DNA of 64,000 nucleotides from Pseudarthrobacter sp. NBSH8 (GCF_014217545.1 NZ_CP043178.1:3472001-3536000), one strand, 5' to 3'. Shown: positions 44,480 to 53,755, numbered from the stretch's first letter. The notes: generated from the letters alone by a model not told the origin. Numbers and translations are program-made.

Positions 44480-45253
44480 CTACGAGGTACGGAGCCGGCC
44501 GAGGCAGTAGTTTTTGACGCAGTGCCGGACCGGCCGCGGCAGCCGCGGATACACCAGGGCTGACCACCGGGTGGTGCGGTGGAACAGGCGGCTGTGGCGG
44601 TCGCTCCACGGCAGCCCGAAACCGGCGCGCAAGTGGTCCGGCAGCAGGCCGGCGGTGATGAACCGGATCAGCGGCATGCTCATCCGAAGCCAGAGCGGAC
44701 CGGCCAGTGGGTACAGGAGGTCGCGTCCGACGCCGGCGGTCACGGCGTCCAGTTCCAGACTCCGAAGGGACGCTTCCCAGTATGTCCTGAAGGCCGCGCG
44801 GTCGGCGGGCCACAGGTCCGCCGGCAATTGCAGGACTGTGCCGATTCTTGCGTAGTCGCTGTACATGAGGTCGGCTGCGTCGTCGTCCAGCGGGCCGTAG
44901 ATTTTCTCGTAGACGGTGATGGCAGTGTCGTACAAGGTGGCCACCACCCATAATTGCGCCTGGGCATCGAACGCGCTGTACCCGTGGGAGCCGGCCTCGG
45001 GCTTGCGGCGGACCGCAGAGTGGGCGCGATTGACTTTGCGCCGCACGGCCGCGACCTGGTCCTCGGTGCCGTAAACCACGGCGTAGACGTAAGTGACAGT
45101 GGCCCGGAAGCGGTCCAGCGGCCGGGCAATAAAGTCACTGTGCTCGGCGACCCCATGGCCAACCGCGGGGTTGGCGATCTGCAGCAGGATGGCGCGGCCC
45201 GCCCCGGCGAGCAATACGCCTTCAGCACCGATATCGGCCAGGTTCCGCACCAT
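44480..45253 (-). CDS. oxygenase MpaB family protein (DUF2236)
   Basis: A 257-residue helical protein of the MpaB/latex-clearing-protein-like DUF2236 family. Recognisable are VRNLADIGAEGVLLAGAGRAILLQIANPAVGHGVAEHSDF, the FRATVTYVYAVVYGTEDQVAAVRRKVNRAH helix and LPADLWPADRAAFRTYW. Founding members are haem oxygenases (MpaB) or rubber oxygenases; this protein's substrate is unknown. The ATG at 45253 is the first conserved methionine; 16 codons upstream are not supported. A peptidase relic begins on the opposite strand next to its start. Confidence 0.85.
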   Translation of the reverse strand: MVRNLADIGAEGVLLAGAGRAILLQIANPAVGHGVAEHSDFIARPLDRFRATVTYVYAVVYGTEDQVAAVRRKVNRAHSAVRRKPEAGSHGYSAFDAQAQLWVVATLYDTAITVYEKIYGPLDDDAADLMYSDYARIGTVLQLPADLWPADRAAFRTYWEASLRSLELDAVTAGVGRDLLYPLAGPLWLRMSMPLIRFITAGLLPDHLRAGFGLPWSDRHSRLFHRTTRWSALVYPRLPRPVRHCVKNYCLGRLRTS

Positions 45254-45283
45254 GGACCCACGATACCGGAGAAGGCCACCGCG

Positions 45284-45623
45284 CCCGGAGGAAGCACCCA
45301 AGCTGGCGGGGAAGGTTGCCGGGACCGGCGGCAGCGCCTACGCCCATATTCCCGGCGAGCCCTATGTGTACGTCGCCGGCCAGATGACCCTCGATGCACC
45401 GGGCCTTGCGGACACACTGGCCTGGCCGGAGGGGCCGGCCCACATCCGTGCGATCATCATGCACGAGCTGGGGCCCGTCCTGGGGCTGGACCGCGTGGAT
45501 GATCCCACGCAGCTCATGTATGCGGAAAACAGCGGGCAGTTCGGCTTTGGCGATGGCGACCGTGCGGGGCTGGCGTTGCTGGGAAACTGGGGAATGCGTG
45601 CCGCGGCTGTAACCGCGCGGTAA
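45284..45623 (+). pseudogene. matrixin-like zinc metallopeptidase, C-terminal relic with a broken zinc site
   Basis: The frame reads KLAGKVAGTGGSAYAHIPGE then YVYVAGQMTLDAPGLADTLA, IIMHELGPVLGLDRVDDPTQ and LMYAENSGQFGFGDGDRAGL. This is the C-terminal half of a matrixin (M10-like) peptidase common in Arthrobacter. The zinc motif HExxHxxGxxH is changed to HELGPVLGLDR: the second and third histidines are Pro and Arg. The N-terminal half, including the signal peptide, is gone; the relic abuts the start of the divergent MpaB gene. It keeps its terminator. It is therefore inactive as a peptidase. Confidence 0.75.
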
Positions 45624-45654
45624 CCACGGCGGGGCGGCTGACCGTTTGCCCGTC

Positions 45655-45700
45655 AGCGGACGACGGCGGGGACCTCCCGCCGTCGTCCGCTTTCCGTTTT
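45655..45700 (+). terminator. strong terminator after the matrixin relic
   Basis: Perfect 16-bp arms AGCGGACGACGGCGGG (45655-45670) and its complement (45676-45691), then TTCCGTTTT. Another copy of the shared core. Confidence 0.88.
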
Positions 45701-45749
45701 GGCACTTCCCGGCATCGTCCCGGAAGTTGACACCCGCAGGTGCGTGCGG

Positions 45750-45805
45750 TTGACTTTTGCATATGCTGAAATAACAGTTCCATGATGCGGAATAAAATAT
45801 CCGCA
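45750..45805 (+). promoter_or_regulatory. uraD promoter with purine-operator palindromes
   Basis: TTGACT (45750-45755) and TAACAG (45772-45777) with a 16-bp spacer form a candidate promoter. The palindrome TTCCATGATGCGGAA (45778-45792) follows directly, and a second inverted repeat TGCGGA-N8-TCCGCA (45786-45805) overlaps it. Related 15-bp palindromes lie at 53645 and 61238. Confidence 0.5.
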
Positions 45806-45852
45806 TAGCCTTACACCGTGGATGCCAGCATCGAAACACGAGGACTTGCCTC

Positions 45853-46350
45853 ATGCATCTTGAACAGTTCAACGCGGCCGGCCGCGCCGAGGCTGCCGAT
45901 TTCCTGCGCCCCTGCCTGGACATCCAACGCTGGATCGACGAGCTCGCCGATGCGCGGCCCTATTCCAGTCACGACGCACTCTTGGCGGCCGGCCGGGGCG
46001 CAGCCAGTCCCTTCACCCCGGCAGAGATCGACGCAGCCCTCGCCCACCATCCGCGGATCGGCGAGCGGGCGCAGGGCGACAGTGCGGAAGCCAGGCTGTC
46101 CCAGTCGGAACAGGCCGGACTGGGCGTGGCCGACGCGGCCATCGCCGAGGCCCTGGCTGAAGGCAACCGGGCCTACGAGGAGAAGTTCGGGCAGGTGTTC
46201 CTGATCCGCGCCGCCGGCCGCAGCCGGGAGGAGATCCTGGCCGCCCTCAACATCAGGCTCACCCACACCCCCGAAGCAGAGCAATCAATCATTGGCCAGC
46301 AGTTGCGGGAAATCGCGGTGCTCCGACTCGAAGGACTGATGGGCAAATGA
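45853..46350 (+). CDS. uraD: 2-oxo-4-hydroxy-4-carboxy-5-ureidoimidazoline (OHCU) decarboxylase
   Basis: A 165-residue helical enzyme of uric acid breakdown. The catalytic region is ALAHHPRIGER (His65/His66 area), followed by EALAEGNRAYEEKFGQVFLI then RAAGRSREEILAALNIRL and a C-terminal helix EQSIIGQQLREIAVLRL, all family markers. It decarboxylates OHCU to S-allantoin. Its stop overlaps the uraH start (ATGA). Controlled from a promoter with a palindrome also found upstream of other purine genes in the window. Urate oxidase, the previous step, is not adjacent. Confidence 0.93.
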   Translation: MHLEQFNAAGRAEAADFLRPCLDIQRWIDELADARPYSSHDALLAAGRGAASPFTPAEIDAALAHHPRIGERAQGDSAEARLSQSEQAGLGVADAAIAEALAEGNRAYEEKFGQVFLIRAAGRSREEILAALNIRLTHTPEAEQSIIGQQLREIAVLRLEGLMGK

Positions 46351-46688
46351 GCATTTCCCACGTCACCACCCATGTACTCGATACCGGTTCCGGAAAACCG
46401 GCGGCCGAGGTCCCGGTTACCCTCCACGTGCTCGACGGCGAGCGTTGGGTCCGGATCGCAGACGGCGCCACCGACGCGGACGGACGCATCAAGGAGCTGG
46501 GACCAGAGCGGCTGCCCTCGGGAACCTACCGCCTGGCGTTCGACACAGGCAAGTACTTCGCCGCCAGCGGCACCGAGACGTTCTTCCCGGAGGTGACCCT
46601 CACGTTTGGCGTGGTGGAGTCGGAGCCGCACTACCACGTGCCGCTCCTGCTGAGCCCGTTCGCGTATTCCACCTACCGGGGCAGCTGA
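46347..46688 (+). CDS. uraH: 5-hydroxyisourate hydrolase
   Basis: A 113-residue transthyretin-like hydrolase. It has the N-terminal SHVTTHVLDTGSGKPAAEVPV strand with active-site His, a central RYLPSGTYRLAF-like stretch (ERLPSGTYRLAFDTGKYF), HYHVPLLLSPFAYSTYRGS at the end; the C-terminal Tyr-Arg-Gly-Ser is the diagnostic tetrapeptide that separates it from transthyretin. It converts 5-hydroxyisourate to OHCU for UraD. Coupled to uraD by a 4-base overlap. Confidence 0.94.
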   Translation: MSISHVTTHVLDTGSGKPAAEVPVTLHVLDGERWVRIADGATDADGRIKELGPERLPSGTYRLAFDTGKYFAASGTETFFPEVTLTFGVVESEPHYHVPLLLSPFAYSTYRGS

Positions 46689-46760
46689 GCCTTCAGGCAG
46701 CACCCCCTTGGCGGCCGCGCGTCGGAGCCCTTCGCCGCCGATTGTGACCGTCCGCTCGCC

Positions 46761-46827
46761 TTGACGCGCGGATCGTCGCCTAGATAATCTCGAGATGCAA
46801 TAAAGTTTTCTCACAGAACGAAAACTT
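46761..46827 (+). promoter_or_regulatory. aceE promoter with a downstream operator
   Basis: TTGACG (46761-46766) and GATAAT (46783-46788) with a 16-bp spacer make a near-consensus promoter. A perfect inverted repeat AAGTTTTC-N9-GAAAACTT (46803-46827) follows from about +7, where a repressor would block the polymerase. Confidence 0.6.
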
Positions 46828-46861
46828 GAGCCAACTATTCAACGATGAAAAGAGGCTGGAC

Positions 46862-49627
46862 GTGGCTGCAGGAGAAGAGACCTCCCATATCCTCAGCGGG
46901 TTGACCAACCAGCTGCCTGATCGTGATCCGGAAGAGACCGCCGAATGGGTTGAGTCCCTGGATGCGCTGATCAGGGAACAGGGCACGGAACGTGCCCAAT
47001 ACATCATGCGCAGCCTGCTGCAGCGCGCCGGCGCCCAGAGCGTGGGCGTGCCGATGGTGACCACCACGGACTACGTGAACACCATCCCGGCGGACCAGGA
47101 AACGGCGTTCCCGGGGGACGAAGAGATCGAGCGGAAGTACCGCTCCTGGCTGCGCTGGAATGCCGCCATCATGGTGCACCGGGCGCAACGGGCCGATATC
47201 GGCGTGGGCGGACACATCTCCACCTACGCCGGCGCCGCCACCCTGTACGAAGTAGGGTTCAACCACTTCTTCCGTGGCAAGGACCACCCCGGCGGCGGCG
47301 ACCAGGTCTTCTTCCAGGGCCATGCCTCCCCCGGCATGTACGCCCGCGCCTTTATGGAAGGCCGGCTCTCCGAAGAGGACATGGACGGATTCCGGCAGGA
47401 AAAGTCCAAGGAAGGCCACGCGCTCTCCTCCTACCCGCACCCGCGCCTCATGCCGGACTTCTGGGAATTCCCCACCGTGTCCATGGGCATCGGCCCGATG
47501 AACGCGATCTACCAGGCCCAGTCCAACCGGTACCTGCACAACCGCGGCCTCAAAGACACCTCGGACCAGCAGGTCTGGGCGTTCCTGGGCGACGGCGAAA
47601 TGGACGAGCCCGAGTCCCGCGGCCTGCTCCAGCTCGCCGCGAACGACAAGCTCGACAACCTGAACTTTGTGATCAACTGCAACCTCCAGCGCCTCGACGG
47701 ACCCGTCCGCGGCAACGGCAAGATCATGCAGGAACTCGAAGCGTTCTTCCGCGGCGCGGGCTGGAACGTCATCAAGGTCGTCTGGGGCCGGGAGTGGGAT
47801 GACCTGCTCACCAAGGACTCCGACGGCTCCCTGGTGAAGATCATGAACGAAACCCCGGACGGTGACTACCAGACCTACAAGGCAGAATCCGGCGGATTCG
47901 TCCGCGAGCACTTCTTCGGCAAGACCCCGCAGACCAAGGACATGGTCGCGGACCTCTCCGATGACGAGATCTGGAACCTCAAGCGCGGCGGCCACGACTA
48001 CCACAAGGTCTACGCCGCGTATAAGGCAGCCACCGAATTCAAGGGCAAGCCCACCGTCATCCTGGCCAAAACGGTCAAGGGCTACGGACTCGGACCCCAC
48101 TTCGAGGGCCGCAACGCGACCCACCAGATGAAAAAGCTCACCCTCGATGACCTGAAGAAGTTCCGCGACTACCTCCGCATCCCCATCACGGACGAACAGC
48201 TCGACGCGGACCTCTACCGCCCCCCGTACTACCACCCCGGCATGGACTCCCCCGAAATCCAGTACCTCATGGAACGCCGCCGCACCCTGGGCGGTTTCGT
48301 CCCCGAGCGCCGGCCGGACCACGCTCCGGTGGAGCTGCCGGACGCCAAAACCTATGAGGTTGCAAAGCGCGGTTCCGGCAAGCAGCAGGCTGCCACCACC
48401 ATGACCTTCGTGCGCCTGCTTAAGGACCTGCTCAGGGATAAGAAGTTCGGGCACCGTATTGTCCCGATCGTTCCGGATGAGTCCCGGACCTTCGGCATGG
48501 ACGCGTTCTTCCCCACGGCGAAGATCTACAATCCGGACGGCCAGGCGTATCTGTCCGTGGACCGGGACCTGGTCCTGGCCTACAAGGAATCCGCCCAGGG
48601 CCAGCTGATCCACCCCGGCATCAACGAAGCCGGCGCGGTCGCAGCCTTCACGGCCGCCGGCACCGCCTACGCCACCCACGGCGTACCGCTGATCCCGGTC
48701 TACGTGTTCTACTCCATGTTCGGCTTCCAGCGCACCGGTGACGCCTTCTGGGCCGCCGCGGACCAGATGACCCGCGGCTTCATCATCGGCGCCACCGCCG
48801 GCCGGACCACCCTGACCGGTGAAGGCCTTCAGCACGCCGACGGCCACTCCCCGATCCTTGCCTCCACCAACCCAGCGGTCCTCACCTACGACCCGGCCTA
48901 CGGGTACGAGATGGGCCACATCATCCGTGACGGCATCGAGCGCATGTACGGACCAGCCGCAAGCGGCGATGGAACCGGACCTGCAGCCGATAAGAACCTC
49001 ATGTACTACATCACGGTCTACAACGAGCCCATCTCCCAGCCGGCCGAACCTGAGAACCTCGACGTCAACGGAGTGCTGAAAGGCATCTACCGGGTGTCGG
49101 CGTCGGGTCTTGAAGGGCCCAAGAGCCAGATCCTGGCCTCCGGGGTCTCCGTCCCCTGGGCTCTCGACGCCCAGCGGCTGCTCGCCGAGGACTGGGGCGT
49201 ATCCGCCGACGTCTGGTCCGTGACGTCCTGGAACGAACTGCGCCGCGACGGGCTCGCCGCCGAGGAAGAGGCGTTCCTGAACCCGGGCAAGCCCGCCCGC
49301 ATCCCGTTCGTCGCGCAGCAGCTCGCCGATTCCCAGGGGCCAGTGGTGGCGGTGACCGACTACATGAAGGCTGTCCCGGACCAGATCCGACAGTTCCTCC
49401 CGCACCAGTTCGCGTCGCTCGGAGCTGACGGCTTCGGCTTCTCCGATACCCGTGCAGCTGCCCGCCGCTTCTTCAAGAACGACACCCACTCGATTGTGGT
49501 GAAGACCCTGCAGCTGCTGGCTTCCCGCGGCGAGGTGGACGGCGGCGTGCCCGCCTACGCGATGGACCGCTACAAGCTCCTGGACGTCAACGCCGGGACC
49601 ACCGGCGGCACCGGCGGCGACTCCTGA
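46862..49627 (+). CDS. aceE: pyruvate dehydrogenase E1 component, homodimeric
   Basis: A 921-residue thiamine-diphosphate enzyme of the AceE type. Key regions are [22 protein letters not shown], the ThDP motif [20 protein letters not shown] ending [34 protein letters not shown] and the C-terminal transketolase-like domain. It decarboxylates pyruvate and feeds the E2 lipoyl core. The GTG at 46862 follows AGAGG seven bases upstream and gives the usual N-terminus; a TTG at 46826 lies inside the operator palindrome and is rejected. E2 and E3 are elsewhere, as in other actinobacteria. A 15-bp hairpin follows. Confidence 0.96.
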   Translation: MAAGEETSHILSGLTNQLPDRDPEETAEWVESLDALIREQGTERAQYIMRSLLQRAGAQSVGVPMVTTTDYVNTIPADQETAFPGDEEIERKYRSWLRWNAAIMVHRAQRADIGVGGHISTYAGAATLYEVGFNHFFRGKDHPGGGDQVFFQGHASPGMYARAFMEGRLSEEDMDGFRQEKSKEGHALSSYPHPRLMPDFWEFPTVSMGIGPMNAIYQAQSNRYLHNRGLKDTSDQQVWAFLGDGEMDEPESRGLLQLAANDKLDNLNFVINCNLQRLDGPVRGNGKIMQELEAFFRGAGWNVIKVVWGREWDDLLTKDSDGSLVKIMNETPDGDYQTYKAESGGFVREHFFGKTPQTKDMVADLSDDEIWNLKRGGHDYHKVYAAYKAATEFKGKPTVILAKTVKGYGLGPHFEGRNATHQMKKLTLDDLKKFRDYLRIPITDEQLDADLYRPPYYHPGMDSPEIQYLMERRRTLGGFVPERRPDHAPVELPDAKTYEVAKRGSGKQQAATTMTFVRLLKDLLRDKKFGHRIVPIVPDESRTFGMDAFFPTAKIYNPDGQAYLSVDRDLVLAYKESAQGQLIHPGINEAGAVAAFTAAGTAYATHGVPLIPVYVFYSMFGFQRTGDAFWAAADQMTRGFIIGATAGRTTLTGEGLQHADGHSPILASTNPAVLTYDPAYGYEMGHIIRDGIERMYGPAASGDGTGPAADKNLMYYITVYNEPISQPAEPENLDVNGVLKGIYRVSASGLEGPKSQILASGVSVPWALDAQRLLAEDWGVSADVWSVTSWNELRRDGLAAEEEAFLNPGKPARIPFVAQQLADSQGPVVAVTDYMKAVPDQIRQFLPHQFASLGADGFGFSDTRAAARRFFKNDTHSIVVKTLQLLASRGEVDGGVPAYAMDRYKLLDVNAGTTGGTGGDS

Positions 49628-49648
49628 CTCACTCGTCGAGACAACCGT

Positions 49649-49681
49649 TGACGGCAGTGTTCCCCAGGAACACTGCCGTCA
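49649..49681 (+). terminator. aceE terminator
   Basis: 15-bp arms TGACGGCAGTGTTCC and GGAACACTGCCGTCA with a 3-nt loop, followed by TTTGT, 21 bases after the aceE stop. Confidence 0.85.
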
Positions 49682-49710
49682 TTTGTCATGTGGCTGGATA
49701 GGCTGGGGCG

Positions 49711-50373
49711 ATGGCTGACCTGGACAAACCACGAACGACGGCGGTGCTGCTTGCCGCCGGCGCCGGGACGCGGCTGGGGCTCGGGCCCAAGGCGCTGCTC
49801 CGGTTCCGCGGCAGCACTCTCGTTGAAGTCCTGGCAGACGTGCTGCTCGCGGGCGGCTGCCGGGAAGTGGTGACGGTGCTCGGCGCGGACGCGGTAACGG
49901 TCCGTGCCGCCACCGATCTGAGCCGGCACCGTGTCATCGACAACCCGGATTGGGCCGGCGGAATGGGAAGTTCGTTCCGGGCGGGAGTCGCCGCGGCAGC
50001 CCCGGAGGACCATGTGCTTATTGCGCTGGTGGACCAGCCCGGCCTGACCGCAGAAACCGTCGCCAGATTGCTGGCATCCCATCAGCCCGGCCGGGTCACG
50101 GCGGCCGCCTACCGTGGCCCGGATGGAAATCTCCGGCGGGGACATCCGCTGCTCCTGGATTCCAGCCTCCGCACTGAGGCCGCCGACACTGCAACGGGCG
50201 ACGCCGGGGCACGCCATTTCCTCCAGGCCCACCCGGAACTGATAGACCTCGTGGACTGCAGCGACCTCTGCGGCGGCGAAGACCTCGATACCCCCGGGCA
50301 GCTGCACCTGCTCGAAACAACAACGCGGGGTCAGATACGGCCCAAAAAACCTCGCAACATGGGCCGTATCTGA
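49711..50373 (+). CDS. mocA: molybdenum cofactor cytidylyltransferase-like NTP transferase
   Basis: A 220-residue MobA-like nucleotidyltransferase. The NTP-binding signature is TAVLLAAGAGTRLGLGPKALLRF, and NPDWAGGMGSSFRAGV, LIALVDQPGLTAETV and RRGHPLLLDSSL follow MocA. It attaches CMP to molybdopterin, giving the cofactor form used by xanthine dehydrogenase-type enzymes, so it fits the molybdenum hydroxylase encoded nearby. The last ~17 codons are contributed by the inverted repeat at 50321-50383, so the native C-terminus was probably shorter or different. Confidence 0.85.
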   Translation: MADLDKPRTTAVLLAAGAGTRLGLGPKALLRFRGSTLVEVLADVLLAGGCREVVTVLGADAVTVRAATDLSRHRVIDNPDWAGGMGSSFRAGVAAAAPEDHVLIALVDQPGLTAETVARLLASHQPGRVTAAAYRGPDGNLRRGHPLLLDSSLRTEAADTATGDAGARHFLQAHPELIDLVDCSDLCGGEDLDTPGQLHLLETTTRGQIRPKKPRNMGRI

Positions 50374-50383
50374 CCCCGCGTTG
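50321..50383. repeat. 63-nt inverted-repeat element, copy 1
   Basis: Perfect 24-bp arms starting CAACGCGGGGTCAGATACGG (50321-50344 and 50360-50383) with a 15-nt loop, between the convergent mocA and SDR genes; the left part is translated as the end of mocA. Copies 2 and 3 lie at 53756 and 61261. Confidence 0.9.
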
Positions 50384-50395
50384 GTTTCATCGCGC

Positions 50396-51175
50396 TTAGC
50401 CCCGGCCGACGAACGGCATGCCGGCGGCGGTAATGACCACCGAGCCCACACTGGCCGACGGCGGCATGCCAGCCATCAGGAGCACGGCACGCGCGGCGTC
50501 CTGCACCGGGAAGGTGGGCTCCACCCTGCGGCTGCCGTCAGCCTGCAGGGCTCCGGAGTCCACGCCGATGGTGGCCATGATGTCAGTGGCTGTGTTGCCG
50601 ATGTCTATCTGGCCGCAGGTGATGCCGAAGCCCCTGCCGTCCAGCTCGATGCTCTTGGTCAGGCCCGTCATGGCGTGCTTGGTGACCGTATAGGCCACTG
50701 TGCGCGGCCGCGGCGAATGCGCTGAAATGGACCCGTTGTTGATGATCCGGCCGCCTGGCGGGTTCTGGGATTTCATGGCCCGGACGGCAGCGGCGGCGCA
50801 CAGCATCGAGCCGGTCAGGTTCACCGCCACCACCGCGTCCCAGTCGGCAACGCTGATTTCATCCACCGACGCGGCCGGACCGAACACGCCGGCGTTGTTA
50901 AACAGGAGGTCAACCCTCCCCCACTTCACGACGGCAGCAGCGAAAAGGCGCTCGACGTCGTCGGGCACTGTTACGTCGCAGGGCACCGTGAGCGCCTGAC
51001 GGTGGCCGGCCGCGGACTCCAGCAGCGGAGCCTCACGGCGGCCGGCCAACACCACGCGGTACCCGTCGGCCAGCAGGAGCCGCGCCACCGCCCTGCCAAT
51101 CCCGGAACCGGCACCGGTCACGACGGCGACCGGTGCCGGCCGGTGGGGTTGTACGGGCCGGTGGGTTGCAGTCAT
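50396..51175 (-). CDS. SDR family NAD(P)-dependent oxidoreductase
   Basis: A 259-residue classical short-chain dehydrogenase. Cofactor loop [14 protein letters not shown], the NNAGVFGPA motif, the active-site [24 protein letters not shown] (Ser, Tyr-x-x-x-Lys) and the PFVGRG end are present. It is the last gene of a three-gene unit with the racemase-like protein (43 bases upstream) and the NCS1 carrier. The substrate is unknown; a role in hydantoin or ureide metabolism is suggested only by the neighbours. Confidence 0.88.
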   Translation of the reverse strand: MTATHRPVQPHRPAPVAVVTGAGSGIGRAVARLLLADGYRVVLAGRREAPLLESAAGHRQALTVPCDVTVPDDVERLFAAAVVKWGRVDLLFNNAGVFGPAASVDEISVADWDAVVAVNLTGSMLCAAAAVRAMKSQNPPGGRIINNGSISAHSPRPRTVAYTVTKHAMTGLTKSIELDGRGFGITCGQIDIGNTATDIMATIGVDSGALQADGSRRVEPTFPVQDAARAVLLMAGMPPSASVGSVVITAAGMPFVGRG

Positions 51176-51218
51176 GGGGTCGCTCCTTGTGTTGATGGCC
51201 GGGCTGTTGATCGCCGGC

Positions 51219-51962
51219 CTAAGGTGCGGCGGGTACTTCCGCCGCCGTTATGGGCCAGCCTATGACTGTCTTGGGCCGCGGGGTGGCGTACGTCCGGACC
51301 TTTGAGGTGCTCAGCCGCAGCCGGACCAGCGATTCCGCAATCGTGACAGCAGCCGCCACGCCGTCCACCACGGGGACGCCCGCCCGCTTGCGGATCTCCT
51401 CGTCCAGGCCGGCCATACCGCCGCAACCAAGCACAATGACTTCCGCTTTGTCCTCGCGGACGGCCAGCAGCGCCTGTTCGATGATGGCTTCCACAGCGCG
51501 CTCCGGCTCCTCCTCCAGTTCCAGGACGGCCATGCCGCTGGCCCGGACCGAGGCGCACCGGGCGTCGAGGCCGGCCAGCTTCAGCCGGTCCTCGATCAGC
51601 GGAACGGCACGGTCCAGGGTGGTGATCACGGAGTACTTGTGGCCCAGGAACATCGCCGTGCTCGCGGCCGCTTCGGTGATGTCCACGACCGGAACGTCGA
51701 GTAGCTCCTGGAGCCCTTCGCGGCCGTGTTCGCCGTAGCCGGCCTGAATGACAGCGTCGAAGGGTTCCGGGTAGCTGACCACGGCGTCCATCACCGCGAT
51801 CGCGGCGAGGTAACTCTCAAAGTTTCCCTCGCAGGAATCGGCACCAAAGCGGGGCGTGATTCCAATGATTTCCGTTCCGAGTGCCGCCACGCTGCGGGCC
51901 GAGGCGGCGATGGAGTCGGTCATGGACTGTGTGGTGTTGACATTGGCCACAAGGATGCGCAT
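51219..51962 (-). CDS. aspartate/glutamate/hydantoin racemase family protein
   Basis: A 247-residue two-cysteine racemase-fold protein. It begins [19 protein letters not shown], contains GFGxDSCEG-like [52 protein letters not shown], and [16 protein letters not shown] with the second catalytic Cys (LGCGGM). The usual first catalytic Cys position reads AGYGEHG, so the typical cysteine pair is not complete there. It resembles hydantoin/allantoin racemases (HyuE/HpxA type). An AAGGGGAAAG site supports the ATG at 51962; 32 upstream codons overlap the carrier gene. Placed after an NCS1 carrier, which suits hydantoin or allantoin use. Confidence 0.82.
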   Translation of the reverse strand: MRILVANVNTTQSMTDSIAASARSVAALGTEIIGITPRFGADSCEGNFESYLAAIAVMDAVVSYPEPFDAVIQAGYGEHGREGLQELLDVPVVDITEAAASTAMFLGHKYSVITTLDRAVPLIEDRLKLAGLDARCASVRASGMAVLELEEEPERAVEAIIEQALLAVREDKAEVIVLGCGGMAGLDEEIRKRAGVPVVDGVAAAVTIAESLVRLRLSTSKVRTYATPRPKTVIGWPITAAEVPAAP

Positions 51963-51990
51963 GGTGCTTTCCCCTTTCGGGACGGGTTGG

Positions 51991-53559
51991 TTAGTGGGTG
52001 CTGACGATGGCGATGGGCTCGCCGTCGACGTCGTCGAACTGCTGCTTGCGATCCGCAATCAGGTAGTACACCACTGCCGCGATGCCGGCTGCGAAGAACC
52101 AGGAGAACGGGGCGGCTCCTTCGAAGGCCGGGACAAAAGCGATCACGAGGGCGACGGTGGCAGACGGTATCAGTGCCATGATCGCCTTAGGGTTGTAACC
52201 CTTTTTGTAGAAGTAGGCTCCCGTGGGCGACTCGATGTAGAGCTCCGGCACGTTGACCTTGCCGCGGCGCAGCAGCCAGTAGTCTGCCATGACCACGCCG
52301 AACAGGGGCCCCAGCAGCGCGCCCAGTCCGCCGAGGAAGTACACAATGACCAAGGGGTTGTTGTAGAGGTTCCAGGGAAGGATGATGAGGCCGATCGTAC
52401 CGCTGACCCAGGCCGCCTTGCGGAAGTTCAGGTGCTTCGGGAACAGGTTCGTCAGTGCATAGACGGGGGCCACAAAATTGGCCATCAGGTTCACGGCGAT
52501 GGTCAGGATCAGCAGGGCCAGGCAGGCCAGGACAAGAAAGAGCGTGTTCGGGATGGTCTGGACGATGTCCGAGGGGCTCTCGATGATCTTGCCGCTGATT
52601 TTGAACTGGCCGCCTGCCATGACGACCACGATGGCACCGAAGACGAGCATGTTGATGGGGATGCCCCAGAAGTTTCCGCGGACCACGGCCTTCTTGGAGA
52701 CCGCCGAGCGTGTGAAGTCGCAGAAGTTCAGGACGAAGGTTCCGTAAATTGCCACCCACAGGGCACCGCCGGCAAAGATGGTGCGCCACATTTCGGCGCC
52801 TTCGAGCGCGTTGTCTCCGGCCCAGGCGATGGAGCCGCCGGCTTCCGCGAAGATCCAGATGGCGATGGCAGCCATGGTCACCAGGATGATGGGCCCGGCG
52901 AAGGCCTCATACTTGCGGATCATTTCCATGCCGAAACTGACGATGACCAGCTGGACGATCCACAGTGCAACGAAGGCAATCCAGCCGAGTGTGGACAGGC
53001 CCATGATGGAGTTGCCATCCAGCTCCTTGAGGGAGGGCACCATGGCCACGAGCATTACGCGGAGGACCACCGAGGCCAGGTACGTCTGGATCCCAAACCA
53101 GGCGATGGCGACGGCGCCGCGGAGCAGGCTGGAGATCTGGGCACCGCGGATACCGAAGCTGATCCGGCTCATGACCGGGAACGGTACACCGGTCTTGACC
53201 CCCATGAAGCCGGAGAAGTTGAGCAGGGCAAAGAGCAACACGGCTCCGATGCCCAAGGCAAGGAGGATCTGCCAGCCGCCCAGCCCAAGGGCGAAGAGGC
53301 CGATGGCGAAGGCATAGTTGCCGAGGCTGTGGACGTCGTTGGCCCAGAGCGTGAAGATGCTGTAGCCGGTCCATCGGCGGCCTTCACGCTTGGTGGGGGC
53401 AAGGTCTACGTTGTACAAGGTGGGGCTGATGGCCTGGCCTGAGGCGGCGCTGGCTGCATCGCAAAGCGCGTCGACACCCACGGAGGGTTGGGCTGCTTTG
53501 CCCAAGTCAACTGCTGTCTCGGGTGGCGGTTCAACGCCGGTCAACGGGGTTGTCTGCAT
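51991..53559 (-). CDS. NCS1 family nucleobase/hydantoin/allantoin symporter
   Basis: A 522-residue carrier with about twelve helices. NCS1 features are SPTLYNVDLAPTKREGRRWTGYSIFTLWANDVHSLGNYAFAIGL (N-terminus to helix 1), ISFGIRGAQISSLLRGAVAIAWFGIQTYLA, and FCDFTRSAVSKKAVVRGNFWGIPINML, close to the Mhp1/PucI group. It imports a nucleobase, hydantoin or allantoin with Na+ or H+. It heads an operon with a racemase-like protein and an SDR. A purine-type palindrome at 53645 lies upstream. The racemase suggests a chiral ureide such as allantoin or a 5-substituted hydantoin. Confidence 0.92.
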   Translation of the reverse strand: MQTTPLTGVEPPPETAVDLGKAAQPSVGVDALCDAASAASGQAISPTLYNVDLAPTKREGRRWTGYSIFTLWANDVHSLGNYAFAIGLFALGLGGWQILLALGIGAVLLFALLNFSGFMGVKTGVPFPVMSRISFGIRGAQISSLLRGAVAIAWFGIQTYLASVVLRVMLVAMVPSLKELDGNSIMGLSTLGWIAFVALWIVQLVIVSFGMEMIRKYEAFAGPIILVTMAAIAIWIFAEAGGSIAWAGDNALEGAEMWRTIFAGGALWVAIYGTFVLNFCDFTRSAVSKKAVVRGNFWGIPINMLVFGAIVVVMAGGQFKISGKIIESPSDIVQTIPNTLFLVLACLALLILTIAVNLMANFVAPVYALTNLFPKHLNFRKAAWVSGTIGLIILPWNLYNNPLVIVYFLGGLGALLGPLFGVVMADYWLLRRGKVNVPELYIESPTGAYFYKKGYNPKAIMALIPSATVALVIAFVPAFEGAAPFSWFFAAGIAAVVYYLIADRKQQFDDVDGEPIAIVSTH

Positions 53560-53644
53560 CGTGATCTCACTTCTTGAAGATGTCTTCCATGTGTTCCGCA
53601 GTGGGATTAATGCCGGAAACGACCGGCAGGAGCGTCATCGCAAT

Positions 53645-53659
53645 TTCCACAATGCGGAA
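53645..53659. promoter_or_regulatory. purine-operator palindrome upstream of the NCS1 gene
   Basis: TTCCACAATGCGGAA, TTCC-N7-GGAA with flanking AT pairs, 86 bases upstream of the carrier start. It matches the uraD site TTCCATGATGCGGAA at 13 of 15 positions. Confidence 0.55.
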
Positions 53660-53755
53660 AATGGGTATCGAGTAGTGAAATAAAGATATGACCTGGATCA
53701 CGCATCAGTCAAGGATCGCCGGAACAGGGCCGGTCACAAACGGTTGCTTCGACAG

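Noticed and set aside
46826..46861. TTG start of aceE at 46826
   Set aside because: It lies inside the operator palindrome with no ribosome site; the GTG at 46862 has one and gives the conserved N-terminus.
46835..49489. Long open frame antisense to aceE
   Set aside because: It is a GC-skew artefact of the opposite strand; its translation is Val/Gly/Arg-rich with no recognisable domain, while aceE is unambiguous.
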